Shown: piece after piece, positions 49,371 through 61,373 of the stretch
Position numbering within the stretch: the stretch's first letter is position 1
Layout of the letters: the number at the start of each line of letters is the position of its first letter
DNA from: Epiperipatus broadwayi
Lineage: Eukaryota; Onychophora; Udeonychophora; Euonychophora; Peripatidae
Assembly: GCA_028023455.1 (NCBI GenBank)
Contig: JAQFVV010007220.1
Location: forward strand, 64,599-128,598
Direction of reading: 5' to 3'
DNA: 64,000 nucleotides
Translations under genes and position numbers: made by a program
Notes under the pieces: generated by a model
Databases searched by the model: none
Told to the model about the DNA's origin: nothing
Seen by the model: only the letters and a program-made list of their open reading frames with translations

Positions 49371-49950
49371 GTATGCATGGGTATATACGCGCACATACAC
49401 TGTAATATTCGGTAAATACGATACCTTATGATGAGTATCTTAAATGTATTTATCCAGATATCCTTTTAGGTTATTTTCTTGGTACTGCTGCACCTTATGG
49501 TGAGTGCAAAAAGGGGTTTATTTATTATAGATTCCCTGTAAGCAAGTCCAGTAATAACTCGATATCTAGAGTATTAATAGGTGTAGAATTATGCTGCACA
49601 TATACTCATGTGTTAAATAAAGATGTTCGTAACGATTTACAAATAATATTATAAGATTAGTAATAAAAGTATAAAGTCAGTCTAATGTGTATTACGAGTA
49701 GGTAAGTATGCATGGGTATATACGCGCACATACACTGTAATATTCGGTAAATACGATACCTTATGATGAGTATCTTAAATGTATTTATCCAGATATCCTT
49801 TTAGGTTATTTTCTTGGTACTGCTGCACCTTATGGTGAGTGCAAAAAGGGATGTATTTATTATAGTTTCCCTGTAAGCAAGTCCAGTAATAACTCGATAT
49901 CTAGAATATTAGTAGGTGTAGAATTATGCTGCACATATACACATGTGTAG
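49371..49950 (+). repeat. 334-bp tandem duplication with hairpins in the LTR1 interior
   Basis: Copies begin at 49371 and 49705 (AGTATGCATGGGTATATACG). Each has two hairpins with a 10-nt loop: GATAC-CTTATGATGA-GTATC and TGCAC-CTTATGGTGA-GTGCA. A related block occurs inside LTR2 at 58440-58750. In one frame copy 1 is open for about 82 codons (49405-49652, no ATG) with IYYRFPVSK, which LTR2 also encodes; coding status is uncertain. Confidence 0.75.
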
Positions 49951-50014
49951 GAATTATCTAGAATAAAAAAAAAATTAATAAATCTTTATAGTCAACAATT
50001 AAAATTGCAAGAGA

Positions 50015-50060
50015 TAAAATGGTCAAAAATGACGCATTTTACTCTAAAACGAAGGGGGGT
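50015..50060 (+). promoter_or_regulatory. LTR1 polypurine tract with upstream hairpin
   Basis: A 6-bp hairpin AAAATG/CATTTT is followed by AAAACGAAGGGGGG, ending 5 bp before the 3' LTR: the plus-strand priming site. Confidence 0.7.
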
Positions 50061-50064
50061 GTAA

Positions 50065-51646
50065 TGTGCCAATGCCAAATTGGCACATGTATATAAAATA
50101 ATTTTGTATAAAAATTATTATCAAAATCTTTCGGAAAAAGGAATTTTAAAGTTACAATTAATTACTTTAAAGAGGGGAGAGAAAGTTTTCCTATAAAAAA
50201 ACAAAAAAAAAAACAAACTAAGAGTTTCATAAAAGTTAAAGAATATTATTATTATTATAAATTAAAAGTTTAAAAAATATATAAAAATCTCTTTTCATTC
50301 CAGTTTATTGTAATAGATTATATTAGTGCGTGCGAATGTAAACAAAAGTATGCATGTAAGAATAATATAAAAAAAAGAAAAATGAATAAAGAAATGAAAT
50401 GTATTTCAAAAGAAACACAGTGGTGGACTGCTAATTAAAGATATGAAAACAACACATTTTAAAATAGCTACTACTAATAAAATATTCAATCGAAAAACAC
50501 GTTGTCATAATAATTAATCTAAAGGAATTTCGACAACACGTATTGCCGGAGGATATTAAAACAAAAACACGTCGCAGGTATAAATAGACTTTTTTTTCGT
50601 TTATCAGACATTCAGTTGGAGTTTGAAATTCAGTCTAGTTTTACTGTGTCAGTTTACAGAAATGCAGTGCTGAAAAGCTTTTGGAAATATACGCTTGCGC
50701 TCCAGCCTTGTTAGTCCAATAAGACCATCAAAACCTGCCTGAGAAATAATGTCTGGATAACAACACAGAAACCCTCCGTCAAAACGTGCAGCTGTCTCCA
50801 AGAAGAAACCAACGGATTACCATAAATTCTCTTCCATAAACAAAATCTAACCGGTTAGATACAATCCATTAGAAGCAGCAGAAGTAGCCACCGACAAGAA
50901 AAAAAAATCCTAGGTATCTGTTTTATTATTATTATTTACCAGTAGTAGTCACCACTGTAATCCGTAAATATTGAAGATTAACATTATATGAACTCTATCA
51001 TACATAAAAGGAACTATTGATGTGTGTGCGAGAGTCTCAAATGTCATTAATGCTTTATTATTATTTTTGCGAATGAGAGTTAATTTAAATGTCTAAGATT
51101 ATGTTGCTTTGTTCATGAAATATCCTATCATATGTAAATTTAAAATGTGCGTGTGTGAAATTTGGATTTATAAAATGTTTAGAATGCGTTGATGTTGGTT
51201 AGTAAATTATATTTAAACTTAATTGATGTTGATTGAAATAAATTATTTTTAAATTTAAATTTGATCTGTCGGTCAATTCTTTTTATCAATATCTTATTAG
51301 CAATAAATATCATTGATTAAAATTAGACTGGGCTGGTTAAGGGAATTGTTTCGAGCGCTGGATTATGAGCCTACTACCCGAATATGTTAGTCTTCAGACT
51401 AGCTGGCGCCCCGGGGTTTACCCCGAAACAAATAAAGTATTTGGATGGTAGGGGTTTGAATCTAGCAGCCGAGATGGGCCATTGTTGATAGTTAAAGCTA
51501 TTAATAAGATCTCCCATTTTGCTCGAACGTGCCGGTTCGTTCACCTAACCTTTATAATATTATAAATGTATTGTGAAGGAGTTTGAAACCGGCCAAAACT
51601 TATATATACGTATAAGTAGGTGGTTTCAGCGGTTCGACCCGGTACA
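50065..51646 (+). repeat. 3' LTR of the LTR1 element
   Basis: 1582 bp, nearly identical to 45580-47159. Differences seen are in A and T runs and at the start site (TTCAG against AGTTCAG). Confidence 0.92.
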
Positions 51647-51790
51647 ATATATATATATATATAGCTATCTGGTTTGCTATGCTGAGTTTGAAGACATTAC
51701 GTGTCTAAAAAATTCACGCTTGCAAGCTGAATAGAAATTGTTTCATAAACGCTCAGAGTTTGTATTCAGATCTAGTTTCTTTATTCCTGT

Positions 51791-51834
51791 CTTTCACTGA
51801 CGATAGCAAATAGCTTGAAATCATGATCTGAAAG
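51791..51834 (+). ncRNA. Type-I hammerhead ribozyme, array 2 unit 1
   Basis: Stem I CUUUCA pairs perfectly with UGAAAG. Core CUGACGA, stem II AGC/GCU, GAAA, minimal stem III (AU around CAUG), and cleavage base C at 51828. Confidence 0.88.
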
Positions 51835-52197
51835 TGGAATTATAGTTAGAGATAGTGAATACTAACTACTCTGACGTTTATGTAAACAAAACACGCTTGA
51901 TTGGCAGTCTTGGTAGGACGCCATCTGTGGACATAAATACAAGCGTTAGCAAGTTTTTTAACTTGCATTTTTGTTTATCATAAAAGTACCTTTGAGGTCT
52001 TTCTTGCAATGATATAGATTGCAGAGGCTTCTACTATGTGGTGATGCTGAACTGAGATCAGACCCATGTAGCTATCTGGTTTGCTATGCTGAGTTTGAAG
52101 ACATTACGTGTCTAAAAAATTCACGCTTGCAAGCTGAATAGAAATTGTTTCATAAACGCTCAGAGTTTGTATTCAGATCTAGTTTCTTTATTCCTGT

Positions 52198-52241
52198 CTT
52201 TCACTGACGATAGCAAATAGCTTGAAATCATGATCTGAAAG
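52198..52241 (+). ncRNA. Type-I hammerhead ribozyme, array 2 unit 2
   Basis: Identical to unit 1, 407 bp downstream. Confidence 0.88.
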
Positions 52242-52609
52242 TGGAATTATAGTTAGAGATAGTGAATACTAACTACTCTGACGTTTATGTAAACAAAACA
52301 CGCTTGATTGGCAGTCTTGGTAGGACGCCATCTGTGGACATAAATACAAGCGTTAGCAAGTTTTTTAACTTGCTAACCATTTTTGTTTATCATAAAAGTA
52401 CCTTTGAGGTCTTTCTTGCAATGATATAGATTGCAGAGGCTTCTACTATGTGGTGATGCTGAACTGAGATCAGACCCATGTAGCTATCTGGTTTGCTATG
52501 CTGAGTTTGAAGACATTACGTGTCTAAAAAATTCACGCTTGCAAGCTGAATAGAAATTGTTTCATAAACGCTCAGAGTTTGTATTCAGATCTAGTTTCTT
52601 TATTCCTGT

Positions 52610-52653
52610 CTTTCACTGACGATAGCAAATAGCTTGAAATCATGATCTGAAAG
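52610..52653 (+). ncRNA. Type-I hammerhead ribozyme, array 2 unit 3
   Basis: Identical to unit 1, 412 bp after unit 2. Confidence 0.88.
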
Positions 52654-52813
52654 TGGAATTATAGTTAGAGATAGTGAATACTAACTACTCTGACGTTTAT
52701 GTAAACAAAACACGCTTGATTGGCAGTCTTGGTAGGACGCCATCTGTGGACATAAATACAAGCGTTAGCAAGTTTTTTTAACTTGCATTTTTGTTTATCA
52801 TATATATATATAT

Positions 52814-55813
52814 TGTGCCATTACAATTTAATCATTAGCTAAATTTGTAGTAATGTGCATGAAAGAAAATGTAAAACAAAAATCATCATCACATTTTTAT
52901 ATAGTAAATGAAGCTATAGGGCACCCAAGTTTAAACCCTACAAGATCCAGTTCTAAAAGCTTAAGACAGAAAGAGAGTGGGACAACAGTTATATTCTTTA
53001 TTTGTTTGTGTGTTGATAAAAAACTCAAAAAGAGTAGTACACACAGTTAATTATTCAGTATTTAATTTTTTTGTTAAAAAAAAGTAAAGTTATAATGCAT
53101 ATGTATAGGCAGTGTGTGTATAAGCTGTTTAATTGTCCTTGTATATTTCAAATATTAAACTCTCTTCAAAGCTAACCTACATTTGCTAAATTCTAATGTT
53201 TTATTCTATTTCTATTTTATTATTCTATTTCTATTTTTGTTCCTTATCTATGATTATAATTTGGGGCTTAAAAGTTGTAGTTTGGGGTTTAAAAATTGTA
53301 AGAGTTTAATGTAGATATTAAGGATTATAATTTCTAAAAGGCATTTAGATTATTTTATAGGCCCATTTTATAAATAATTTGAATGAGTGTGTGTGTACAT
53401 TGCATACATAAATCTACATTTATTAAATATTGAAAGAAAAAGAAGAAAAACTGTTATATTATTTTTTTTTCTTACTCAATAATTTTGTATTATAAGGGTG
53501 GTTTTTCTGTTAAAAAAAACTTAGAGCCGATGTGAAAAGTCTAATTTTAAAAATGTCTCACCCTAAAATCAAAAAGAAAGAAGCTCAAAATTTAGGTGTT
53601 ACCTATGTAAAGAAAAAGGATTAAGTTTATTTTTTCCCCTTCAAAACAAAAGTTTGTCTAAAAATCAGGATAGTGAGATTTTTAGTACTATCCATCTAAA
53701 AAATGATTTGGTTGAAAATAAGTTATAAATCTAATTAAAAGAGGTGGTCAAAAATAGAAAAAATCCGATATAAAAGCAGTCTGAAAAATCAGTTGATATA
53801 TTATAGAGAGACTTTTAAAAATATTGAAACTAAGGAAGCAGGCATTTTAATTCTGCAAATATCAATTTTAAAAATCATTTTTTTTGTTGAAGAGTGAACA
53901 CAGAAAGGCAGGTTAAAATAAAGATATATTTCATCTGGGGAAATTCCCTGATTCATCATCAACCAGCATATCATATGGGAAAGAAGGAGTCTTGTCTGAA
54001 TTAAAAGAAAAATGATATTCTATACCTTTCAACTGACCGAGAGAAATAAGATGTTTTTAAATAGAAAGAGGAAAACATTCATCTGCATTTGAAGGTGATC
54101 AGGAAAATGAGTAATCTTCTGATAAATACTAAATCATCAAGTCCAATTAATTGTTCCAGTAACTGAGTTTAAACCCAAGAAAAAGTATAAATGTGAAAGC
54201 AACTGCTATACTTCACCCACTAAAAGAATCATGCTTGACATGAAGGGAAGAAAAGTTAATATAATGATTTCCAAATTGTCCACTAAAGCAAATAATCTCA
54301 ATAGAATCATCATCATCAAATAATTATACACCTCAGGAAAGAGATTGTTCCAAGGAAAAACGGAAATTGTGGCTGCAAAAGTATAGACATTAAACAAGAT
54401 AAATTTGAATTATTGGAAGTCACTACAAAGAATAGAACTGGTAATATAAATTTTTCTTTTATATATTTTCTCTATAATATCAGAGACTTATTAAAATTTT
54501 AGCAACAGAGTGGTATATTTTTGTTTAAAGAACTTTTAAAACAACCAAGATCAATTGAAACCCAGAATTTCTTAATAACGATAAACATAAGCTTCATTAA
54601 TGATTTTATATGTACTAAAATTATGATTGTCTATTAATTTAAAGTTATGAAATGTTATTAATATGTAACATATTTTTTTTGTTATTGTTATTTTGTTTTA
54701 AATAATATTTTTGTTATTATGGGGATAAAACACACACATACATAATAATATAATACTTGTTGCATATATGTAATTGTGTGTGAATGTAAAACAATAGGCA
54801 ATATTAAGAATATTAGAGTATTGTGTTTTAAGTTAAAGTATAGAATTTCAGAGCTTAGAAGGGAGGAGGAGAAAAAGGTACTTTAAACTTGTTTCTAAAA
54901 CTTGCTCTTTCACTTCTACTAACATTTTTTTTTATCATTCTACTTTACATGTTAGATTTATAAAGGTATGTGTGCAAAAGAGAAAAAAAAAAAAAGAGTG
55001 TTTATTTTTTTTTTTTTTAGATATTTTCTTGTGGAGTGAAAATCATGGTCAATGTGACATCCAATTTAATATACCAGATACGGGAAAGGGGGAAGAATTT
55101 AAAATTAATGTTATGATTTTAAAACAGTCGATTATGATTATTGTTGTTATTGCTAATATCAATTTTCATGTAGATATAGAAATTTTTATGTATACATTAG
55201 AAATGCAGTAATAAATGTGAATTTGTTTTATTAAACGAGGCGTATATATTTCATTAAGAGTATTTTTTTTTTATTAGTTGTGATCATTCATCATCAAGGT
55301 GAATAAATGCTATTTAAGTTCCAATTAGATATACTAAGATTAGCCACTAATTATTAATTTCTGAAACTAAATTTTATGATTAGGCTTATTTTTAAAGCTG
55401 TGGTTGAGACCATTATCATTATCATCATCATCATCATCACATTTTACTTAATGAGATAGATAAATGTTTAAAGGCCATAAATAAATAGTGATTTCATGGT
55501 ATTTAGTTGACATTTGTGAATAATTGTAATATTCACCACTGCATCATCTATGTCATGCAAGGATGAGTGAATTGCCATCCTAAATTAATAATATAACCTG
55601 AGTAAGTAAAACTTATAAAAAATATTGAAACACATTTATTATGTTAAGATCTAAGAAATGATTTCTGTCTAATGAAATTTATATACTCCATTTTAGTTTA
55701 AGGATGATTTATGTTTACCTAAATGTTATTGCATACAGTGATATGGGTTTAAAAGCAAAATTTTCCATTTTTATTAGAAATAAAGTACCAAAAAGGGAAT
55801 CAAACCTGGTACA
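52814..55813 (+). mobile_element. Possible third LTR-like unit, boundaries tentative
   Basis: After (AT)n the sequence begins TGTGCCATTAC, with GTAATG and GCA returning 30 bp later (imperfect terminal hairpin), like LTR1 and LTR2. A candidate end TCAAACCTGGTACA at 55813 resembles TTCGACCCGGTACA of LTR1. No second LTR, and the right flank is not AT-rich as expected, so this is weak. Confidence 0.3.
53550..54420 (+). other. Decayed coding-like region, unknown
   Basis: Less AT-rich stretch with runs of open frame broken by stops (e.g. VPVTEFKPKKKYKCESN near 54155). No family recognised; possibly a dead retroelement ORF within the unit above. Confidence 0.25.
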
Positions 55814-56355
55814 TGTGAAAAGGTTATAAGATATAACTGTGTCTAGGTTCAGATAATCTAGTGGCACCCTGCTAGACCATATTCACTTGTTATTTATTTA
55901 AATATGCACTTGATATCAAACCAAGAGATGAAAGTGAATAAAATCTACCATCTGTATACCTGAGAAGATATTTTATTGAGTTACCAGTGTACTCACCCAC
56001 TTGATGTTATTTCCTGAGTTATAATAGTTTGTTCTTAATAATTGTTTATGGTTTCTACTTGTTTATTGATGATACAATGCCTGCCTAATCAGGGTTTGAA
56101 ATAGGCCAGACACCTTAAATGGCTAGTCTCCAGGTATTGTTGTTTATAATTATTGATATGGTGATATATTTAGAAATTGAATTATAGAAATATGTTTCAT
56201 TTAATCCAATGATATTTTAATATATTTGTTCCATGACTATTATAGCTACTATCCAGGTATAAAATGGTAATATTTATATTTGAATCTTTTCTACCTTTAT
56301 TTCTGTTAAATGATATCTTTGAACTCGTTAATTTATGCTACAATATATATACATT
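55814..56355. other. Intergenic DNA, nothing firm
   Basis: AT-rich, no supported feature. Confidence 0.4.
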
Positions 56356-56357
56356 TC

Positions 56358-56785
56358 TTTTTTGTGGTTCTGAGACTTGGGCACTTAACAGAAGAGCAAT
56401 ACCAAGACTTCAGAGCCATCAACAAAGTATAGAGAGAGAGATGGTAGGAGTAACAAAAAGAGATCAAAAATGAAATACATGGGTGAGAGAACAAACAGGG
56501 ATTACTCACATTATTGAAAGAATTAAGAAATTGCATTGGAGTTGGATTGAACATAACATATTGCTAGAAGAGATGGTAATAAATGGGCAGTTGAAATCTT
56601 AAACTGGATTTCAAGAGATTGTAAAAGACCTAAAAAGAATCACATGTTAGATGGATGAAATGATTAATTGTGCTGGGGTGATGTGGAGAAAAAAAGCTTG
56701 AGATTGGAGAAGCTGGATTAAACTTAAAGAAACCTTCACTCTGCAATGGATTGATAATTGTTGATAATGATGATGATAATGACAT
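56358..56785 (+). pseudogene. RTE-like LINE 3' end
   Basis: The plus-strand reading gives CGSETWALNRRAIPRLQ, MVGVTKRDQK, WVREQTGITHIIERIKKL and then broken frames, the C-terminal block order of RTE-type LINE proteins. The copy ends in TGATAATGATGATGATAATG, a short-repeat tail as many RTE elements have. Related to 18.05-18.4 kb (minus). 5'-truncated and inactive. Confidence 0.72.
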
Positions 56786-57073
56786 ATACACATATTACAA
56801 TAATGAAGCTAGTATATAAAATATATAGAAAGAATAATGGCTACAAAATGGGAACAGCGAGTATCTGAATGAATTTACTTTTTTTTTGATGTCTTAAGCT
56901 ATAACTTGAAGCAACTAATACTTTCTAAGATCTAATTTAAATATTATACATAGAGAATGAGTAAAAAGTGTATTATAATATAATATTTATTACATGAATA
57001 TAATCTTCAATGTAAAATTAAAGTGCAAAGACATATTGATAATTTCAGATTTAAGGATTGACTATATATATAT

Positions 57074-59713
57074 TGTGCCAGGCATTATCAAATGGCCTTG
57101 CACAAAGTATGTATTAAGCACAACAAATATATAAATGTGCTATATTAATAATGGAAATTCAGTCTGAGCATTAAAATACCCACACACACCAATTTAAATA
57201 ATATGAAATTGACATAGAAAATATTGTAGAGTAAACTCATGTATTTTTTTGTTTTATATTTCTGTTTTGTATATGTTTTATGATATGTTATTTTATGTAT
57301 TTGGCTTTTCTCTGAAAAATTCAAATAGAGAAAAGCAATTGTTCCAATGTAATTGTACATATTTTTTTAATTACTTTTCTAAAAACTAATTTTATTCTGT
57401 AAACTAAGAATGTTAATTGCTTTTGCAAAATGTTTGATAATGCTATAATTAAACTGTTATCTTTTTAAAAATTCTTTTGAATTGATTTTGTAAGCAAGTG
57501 GTCGGAGTAATCAATATGGAAACGAGTCATTGTATCAAACTTAAAATGTAGAATTTAATTGGAAAAATTGTAAGGAATGTTATAATCTAAATGATAAGAT
57601 AAATTGAAAGGATTGGCTGATTCATACTTCTGAGAGGGCTAGTGGAATTGATATAGTTTAGTCAGTGCTGTGAGATTCATTCTTTCGTAGGCATTCAAGT
57701 CGTTCATTACTTTGGCTCCAGAATTCTCCAAGCACCCAGCTACTTAGAGATTAATTTATGAACAAGACTACTGCTGACACTTTCTAAGAAATCCATTATA
57801 CAGTTCTTTTAAGAACTAATGATTTCTTAAAGATTTAATGAACCAGTCAAATTAGCAAATGAACATTTGATAAAAATTATTATCATATACACACAGAGGA
57901 AAATATGAAGCAATCTACCAGAGAGTCCAGTAAAATGACCATGGGGTAGACAACCAGCCAGTGCACCGCCCTTTCTCTATCCCAAGCCGCCAAGATGTGA
58001 CCACGCCAGTTCCAGCCGCCCTGCCTATGCCTAAATGGATGAAATCCTCACCACACAGCCAGTTGACTTGAAGCCCACTCAGAGCCCAGAGGAGAAGAAT
58101 GAAGACGCCGACATAAGTTTATTTTAAGATGTTTTATTAATATTGAAATAATTAACTTTGATATTTCCTATTAAATATATTAATATTATTTTTTTTATTA
58201 TTATTATTATTAATCTTTAAAAAAAAAAAAGAGAGAGTGTTATCTCTCGCATATGTATATTGAATTACGGTTATTACGGGCATAAATGTTAAAGCTTTTA
58301 CTTAAATCTTTTGAGTCAATTTTTCTATGTCAAATTCTTGTATTTTCAACAAAGGTTGCAATGAGATTTTTTTTGTTGTTGTTGTTGTTGCTATTCGTTT
58401 TCCTCTTTGTTACTCCTGAAATTCGTCATATACAAATATACATGCGTATATATGCGTACATACACTTATAATATTCGGTGAATACGATATCTCATGTTGA
58501 ATATCTAAAAAAATGTATTTAACCGTATATCTTTTTTTTAAGTTATTATTATTATTTTTTTTTGTCACTGCTACACCTCAAGATGCGTGTAAGAAGGGAT
58601 TGATCTATTATAGATTCCCTGTAAGCAAGTACTCTAATAACTTTATATTTAAAATAATAGTAAGTGTATAATTATGCTGCACGTATATACATGTATAGAA
58701 ATTTATCTATAGCAAAAGAGAAATAGATACAGTACCTTATGGTGAGTACGATATAGTATCTGAGCCAATGCAACCCATTGACTTGTTGAAAATATGAAAT
58801 TAGTGAAATATTTCATAGTGCAAATATATGCATAGTTTTTATTATTATATTTGCTATCAATAAAAAGGTTTTAAAGTCATCAGTAAAAGTATATGCCTGT
58901 ATAACCGAAGATCTCTAATCTGAAATATATATATCAAATCACACAAAGTAAAATTTATTTCTACTTGGGTAAAAGGAGCTCAGACCACTTCCATTACTTA
59001 TAAACATTGTAAATAGCTTTAGGGATTTATTATTTTTCTTATTTAAAATTGTATTTATCTATTTCAACGCTTCGAATATATATGGTTTGGGAAAATTAAT
59101 TATTTAGTATTTTTGTTATTATATCATCATTAGTATGACACGGTGGTGGGTATTTGGGATTAAATAAATATTTAATCATAATATTAAACATTTTTCGTTT
59201 TCGTATTATTATTTATATTGATAAAAATGTATTCTTTCCTTATCAACGTACCTGTAATAATCATTTAACTTACCCATTTGAAGACCCTAGATGTAGAGTG
59301 ACTGAGCTAGCCACAAAGGGATATCGCTCTACCGGGGTGTTATATCTTATTCTTATGCTCCGCTGAACATATGGTATTGCACACCCTTCTAGGAGGGTGA
59401 AAAATTCATTTTTTAGATTCTTTTCTAGAAGTGGCGCGCAAAGGTCTATTTTGTAAATAGATTTTTCAAAGGTGTGTACTTGCCATTGTTCTAAATATTC
59501 GGGCATTCAAATAAGATATCAACTAAAGGGTGTTTTTAACTGGAAGAGTCCTGTCAATCCACTCTTTCTATCAATTTAGCTAGAAGTACCAATACACATG
59601 AGTACAGACAATCGGCTAAATTGATATCCATTTCTTTACCTGTTGAATCTTGGTCACTTCATGCTCAGTGCAAGATTAGGAAAAGAATTCCGCAGGGAGT
59701 ATGGTCCGGTACA
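57074..59713 (+). repeat. 5' LTR of the LTR2 element
   Basis: Begins TGTGCCAGGC...GCCTTGCACA (terminal hairpin with one bulge) and ends GTCCGGTACA. It contains a GC-richer island (57945-58115), a block related to the LTR1 interior with three small hairpins (58486-58749), and hairpin CACCCT-TCTAGG-AGGGTG (59382-59399). Minus frames such as 59270-59506 are duplicated in the 3' LTR and are not taken as genes. Confidence 0.9.
58486..58749 (+). repeat. Three constant-loop hairpins in LTR2
   Basis: GATAT-CTCATGTTGA-ATATC (58486-58505), TACAC-CTCAAGATGC-GTGTA (58572-58591) and GTAC-CTTATGGTGA-GTAC (58732-58749). The loop is similar to those at 49.42-49.84 kb while stems differ but still pair. Confidence 0.7.
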
Positions 59714-59720
59714 GTAAAAC

Positions 59721-59740
59721 TGGCACACAACGTGTTTTAA
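59721..59740 (+). promoter_or_regulatory. Putative primer-binding site of LTR2 element
   Basis: TGGCACACAACGTGTTTTAA, 8 bp after the LTR. A degenerate match to the Lys(CUU) site TGGCGCCCAACGTGGGGC, like LTR1. Confidence 0.45.
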
Positions 59741-61320
59741 ATGTAAAAATGGTACGATTAAGGAAAGAACAAGTTAAAATTATATAAATGTATAAATAAC
59801 GGTAAAAATAATTTACGTGCCGTAGGTATATATAAACTCTATCTAGGTGAAATAAAAACTAAATTAAATGTTAAATATGAGAAGTTATATAAAGTTTGAT
59901 CGTTAGTTGTTTTTTTTTCTAAATATATAGCGTAATTAATAGGCCGTACAAATGAACACGCTTAGTTTGCTATATATATTTTTTGAAGATATTCTTAGTT
60001 AATTAAAAATATTTTACTCAGAAATGTGCAGTTCCAAAATGATAGTTGATTCTTTGTAGCGACGGATATTTAATATATATTTATGATTCAAATTGTTAGC
60101 AATAAATCAAATGCTCACACTCTATTCTATAAATATACCGGATAAATAAAATAGACTTCGAAGTTATTTTAAATAAGTATACATGTAATATATTGACGTT
60201 GATATTTTGTTATATAGAGTATTGATTCTTTCATCTTAATAATTGCTTAACAATTTTCACTTTAAACAGAGTCGCTAACATTTTATTAGATAAATAAAGT
60301 TGCCGTTTTAAACTGAGTAAAAACTGACGTCTCATGTGTAATTAAAATAGAAATAAAAACTATTAAATGAATGAGTTGGGGAAAAATAATGTCACACTTT
60401 GCATATATACGCATATATAAATATGGACGGAGGATTTCTATAAATGGTTATTACAAATAAAAGTAATAATTTATTATAGTGTAATATTTTAAAATAACTT
60501 ACAATTGAGTTTATTGTTTTTGTTTTAAAAAGAGAGTGAAATATAATGAAAGTATAGCTATTAAACAGACATAAGAACGTTAAAACTTAATATTAGGTAA
60601 ACATGATAAATAATCAGATCAAATAATTTAGGAGTCTTTATGGTTAGATGTTGTAGGTTACTTGTGAACGTTTGTCTCTCAAGCATTGTGTGTATAGGTT
60701 GATTCGTATCGGCATTTCGTGAGCTGGGGATTTGGAGATGGGGGAAACGCAGGGGTTGGCTGGAGATGTCTGTGTGATCTGGAGTCTCTGTGGCCTCTGG
60801 TGAACGAACACTTTTCGCCACACAAAAATGCGAGCAATTCTTTTAGCAGAGAAAATATTCTCTGGGACTCATTTGGAGTAATGCAAATGTACTCGTAAGT
60901 CTCGTATAAAAGGAGCAGAGGAGCATTAACTTCAACTCTTCTTATATATATAAATTCATTGCCCTTCATTTGTGGTTGCAAAATATCCTGTCAGCCTCAA
61001 AAAAGTGAGCATGGATGCACCCGCAAAGTTTGGTACATTATTCTGATAGTATTTTTCATGGTTCGTTCGACTTTGCTTGGCTGTCACAGAGTTCTAGAAA
61101 GGATAGGTATCTCCATGTTAGCAGTCTGTTTGTTTTCTTTTATCTCTGACTTTGGGGATTGGGATGCTGGTGCAGTTTTGGCTGAGTATAGCGATGCTAT
61201 GGGGGATGAGGTATCACATTATCACCATTCGACATCGTGCTGTTTAGATTGTCAAAAGAAATACAAAAATCAGTAAAAATATAGTTAGAAAAATAGTTAG
61301 TAGTCTGCATAATAAAATCT
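59741..61320 (+). other. LTR2 element interior
   Basis: Mostly AT-rich without long frames. A 105-codon plus frame (60959-61276) begins MPFICGCKISCQPQKSEHGC and ends SCCLDCQKKYKNQ; it includes a GAVLAEYSD string faintly like an RNase H start, too weak to call. The segment 60650-61270 is GC-richer and could be the relic of pol or env sequence. Confidence 0.45.
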
Positions 61321-61321
61321 T

Positions 61322-61371
61322 AAGACTTTAAATGGTCATACCCATTTAAAAGTCTCGTTGGAGAGGGGGGT
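61322..61371 (+). promoter_or_regulatory. LTR2 polypurine tract with upstream hairpin
   Basis: AGACTTTAAATGG pairs with CCATTTAAAAGTCT (one bulge) and is followed by GGAGAGGGGGG, ending 3-4 bp before the 3' LTR. Same layout as LTR1. Confidence 0.7.
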
Positions 61372-61373
61372 AT

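Larger units (their letters stand above)
45580..51646 (+). mobile_element. Complete non-autonomous LTR retrotransposon (LTR1 element)
   Basis: Two LTRs of 1580 and 1582 bp frame a 2.9-kb interior. It has a degenerate Lys-type primer site after the 5' LTR, one Gag-like coiled-coil ORF, no recognisable protease, RT, RNase H or integrase, and a G-rich polypurine tract before the 3' LTR. ATATAT on the left and (AT)n on the right fit a duplication within an AT repeat. The LTRs differ by only a handful of changes, mostly in homopolymers, so insertion was recent. It must be moved by another element's enzymes. Confidence 0.9.
51661..52799 (+). mobile_element. Hammerhead tandem array 2, 407-412-bp units
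   Basis: Units start at 51662, 52069 and 52481 (TAGCTATCTGGTTTGCTATG). The second has a 5-bp insertion near 52374. (AT)n precedes the first unit and follows the last, which ends TTTGTTTATCA. It is homologous to the minus-strand array at 38 kb (shared CTGAACTGAGATCAGACCCAT, TTCACGCTTGCAA and GGACGCCATCT). Each unit carries one intact hammerhead. No ORF, so mobility must be provided in trans. Confidence 0.88.

Noticed and set aside
55795-55880. tRNA-like A and B boxes on the minus strand (TGGTCTAGCAGG, GGTTTGATTCCC)
   Set aside because: Spacing is long, no acceptor pairing was found, and the B-box part overlaps a candidate LTR end; kept out as ambiguous.
59270-59506. 78-codon minus frame, identical at 63561-63797, and plus frames 59154-59366 / 63445-63657
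   Set aside because: Their duplication is explained by the two LTRs of one element and gives no independent support for coding.
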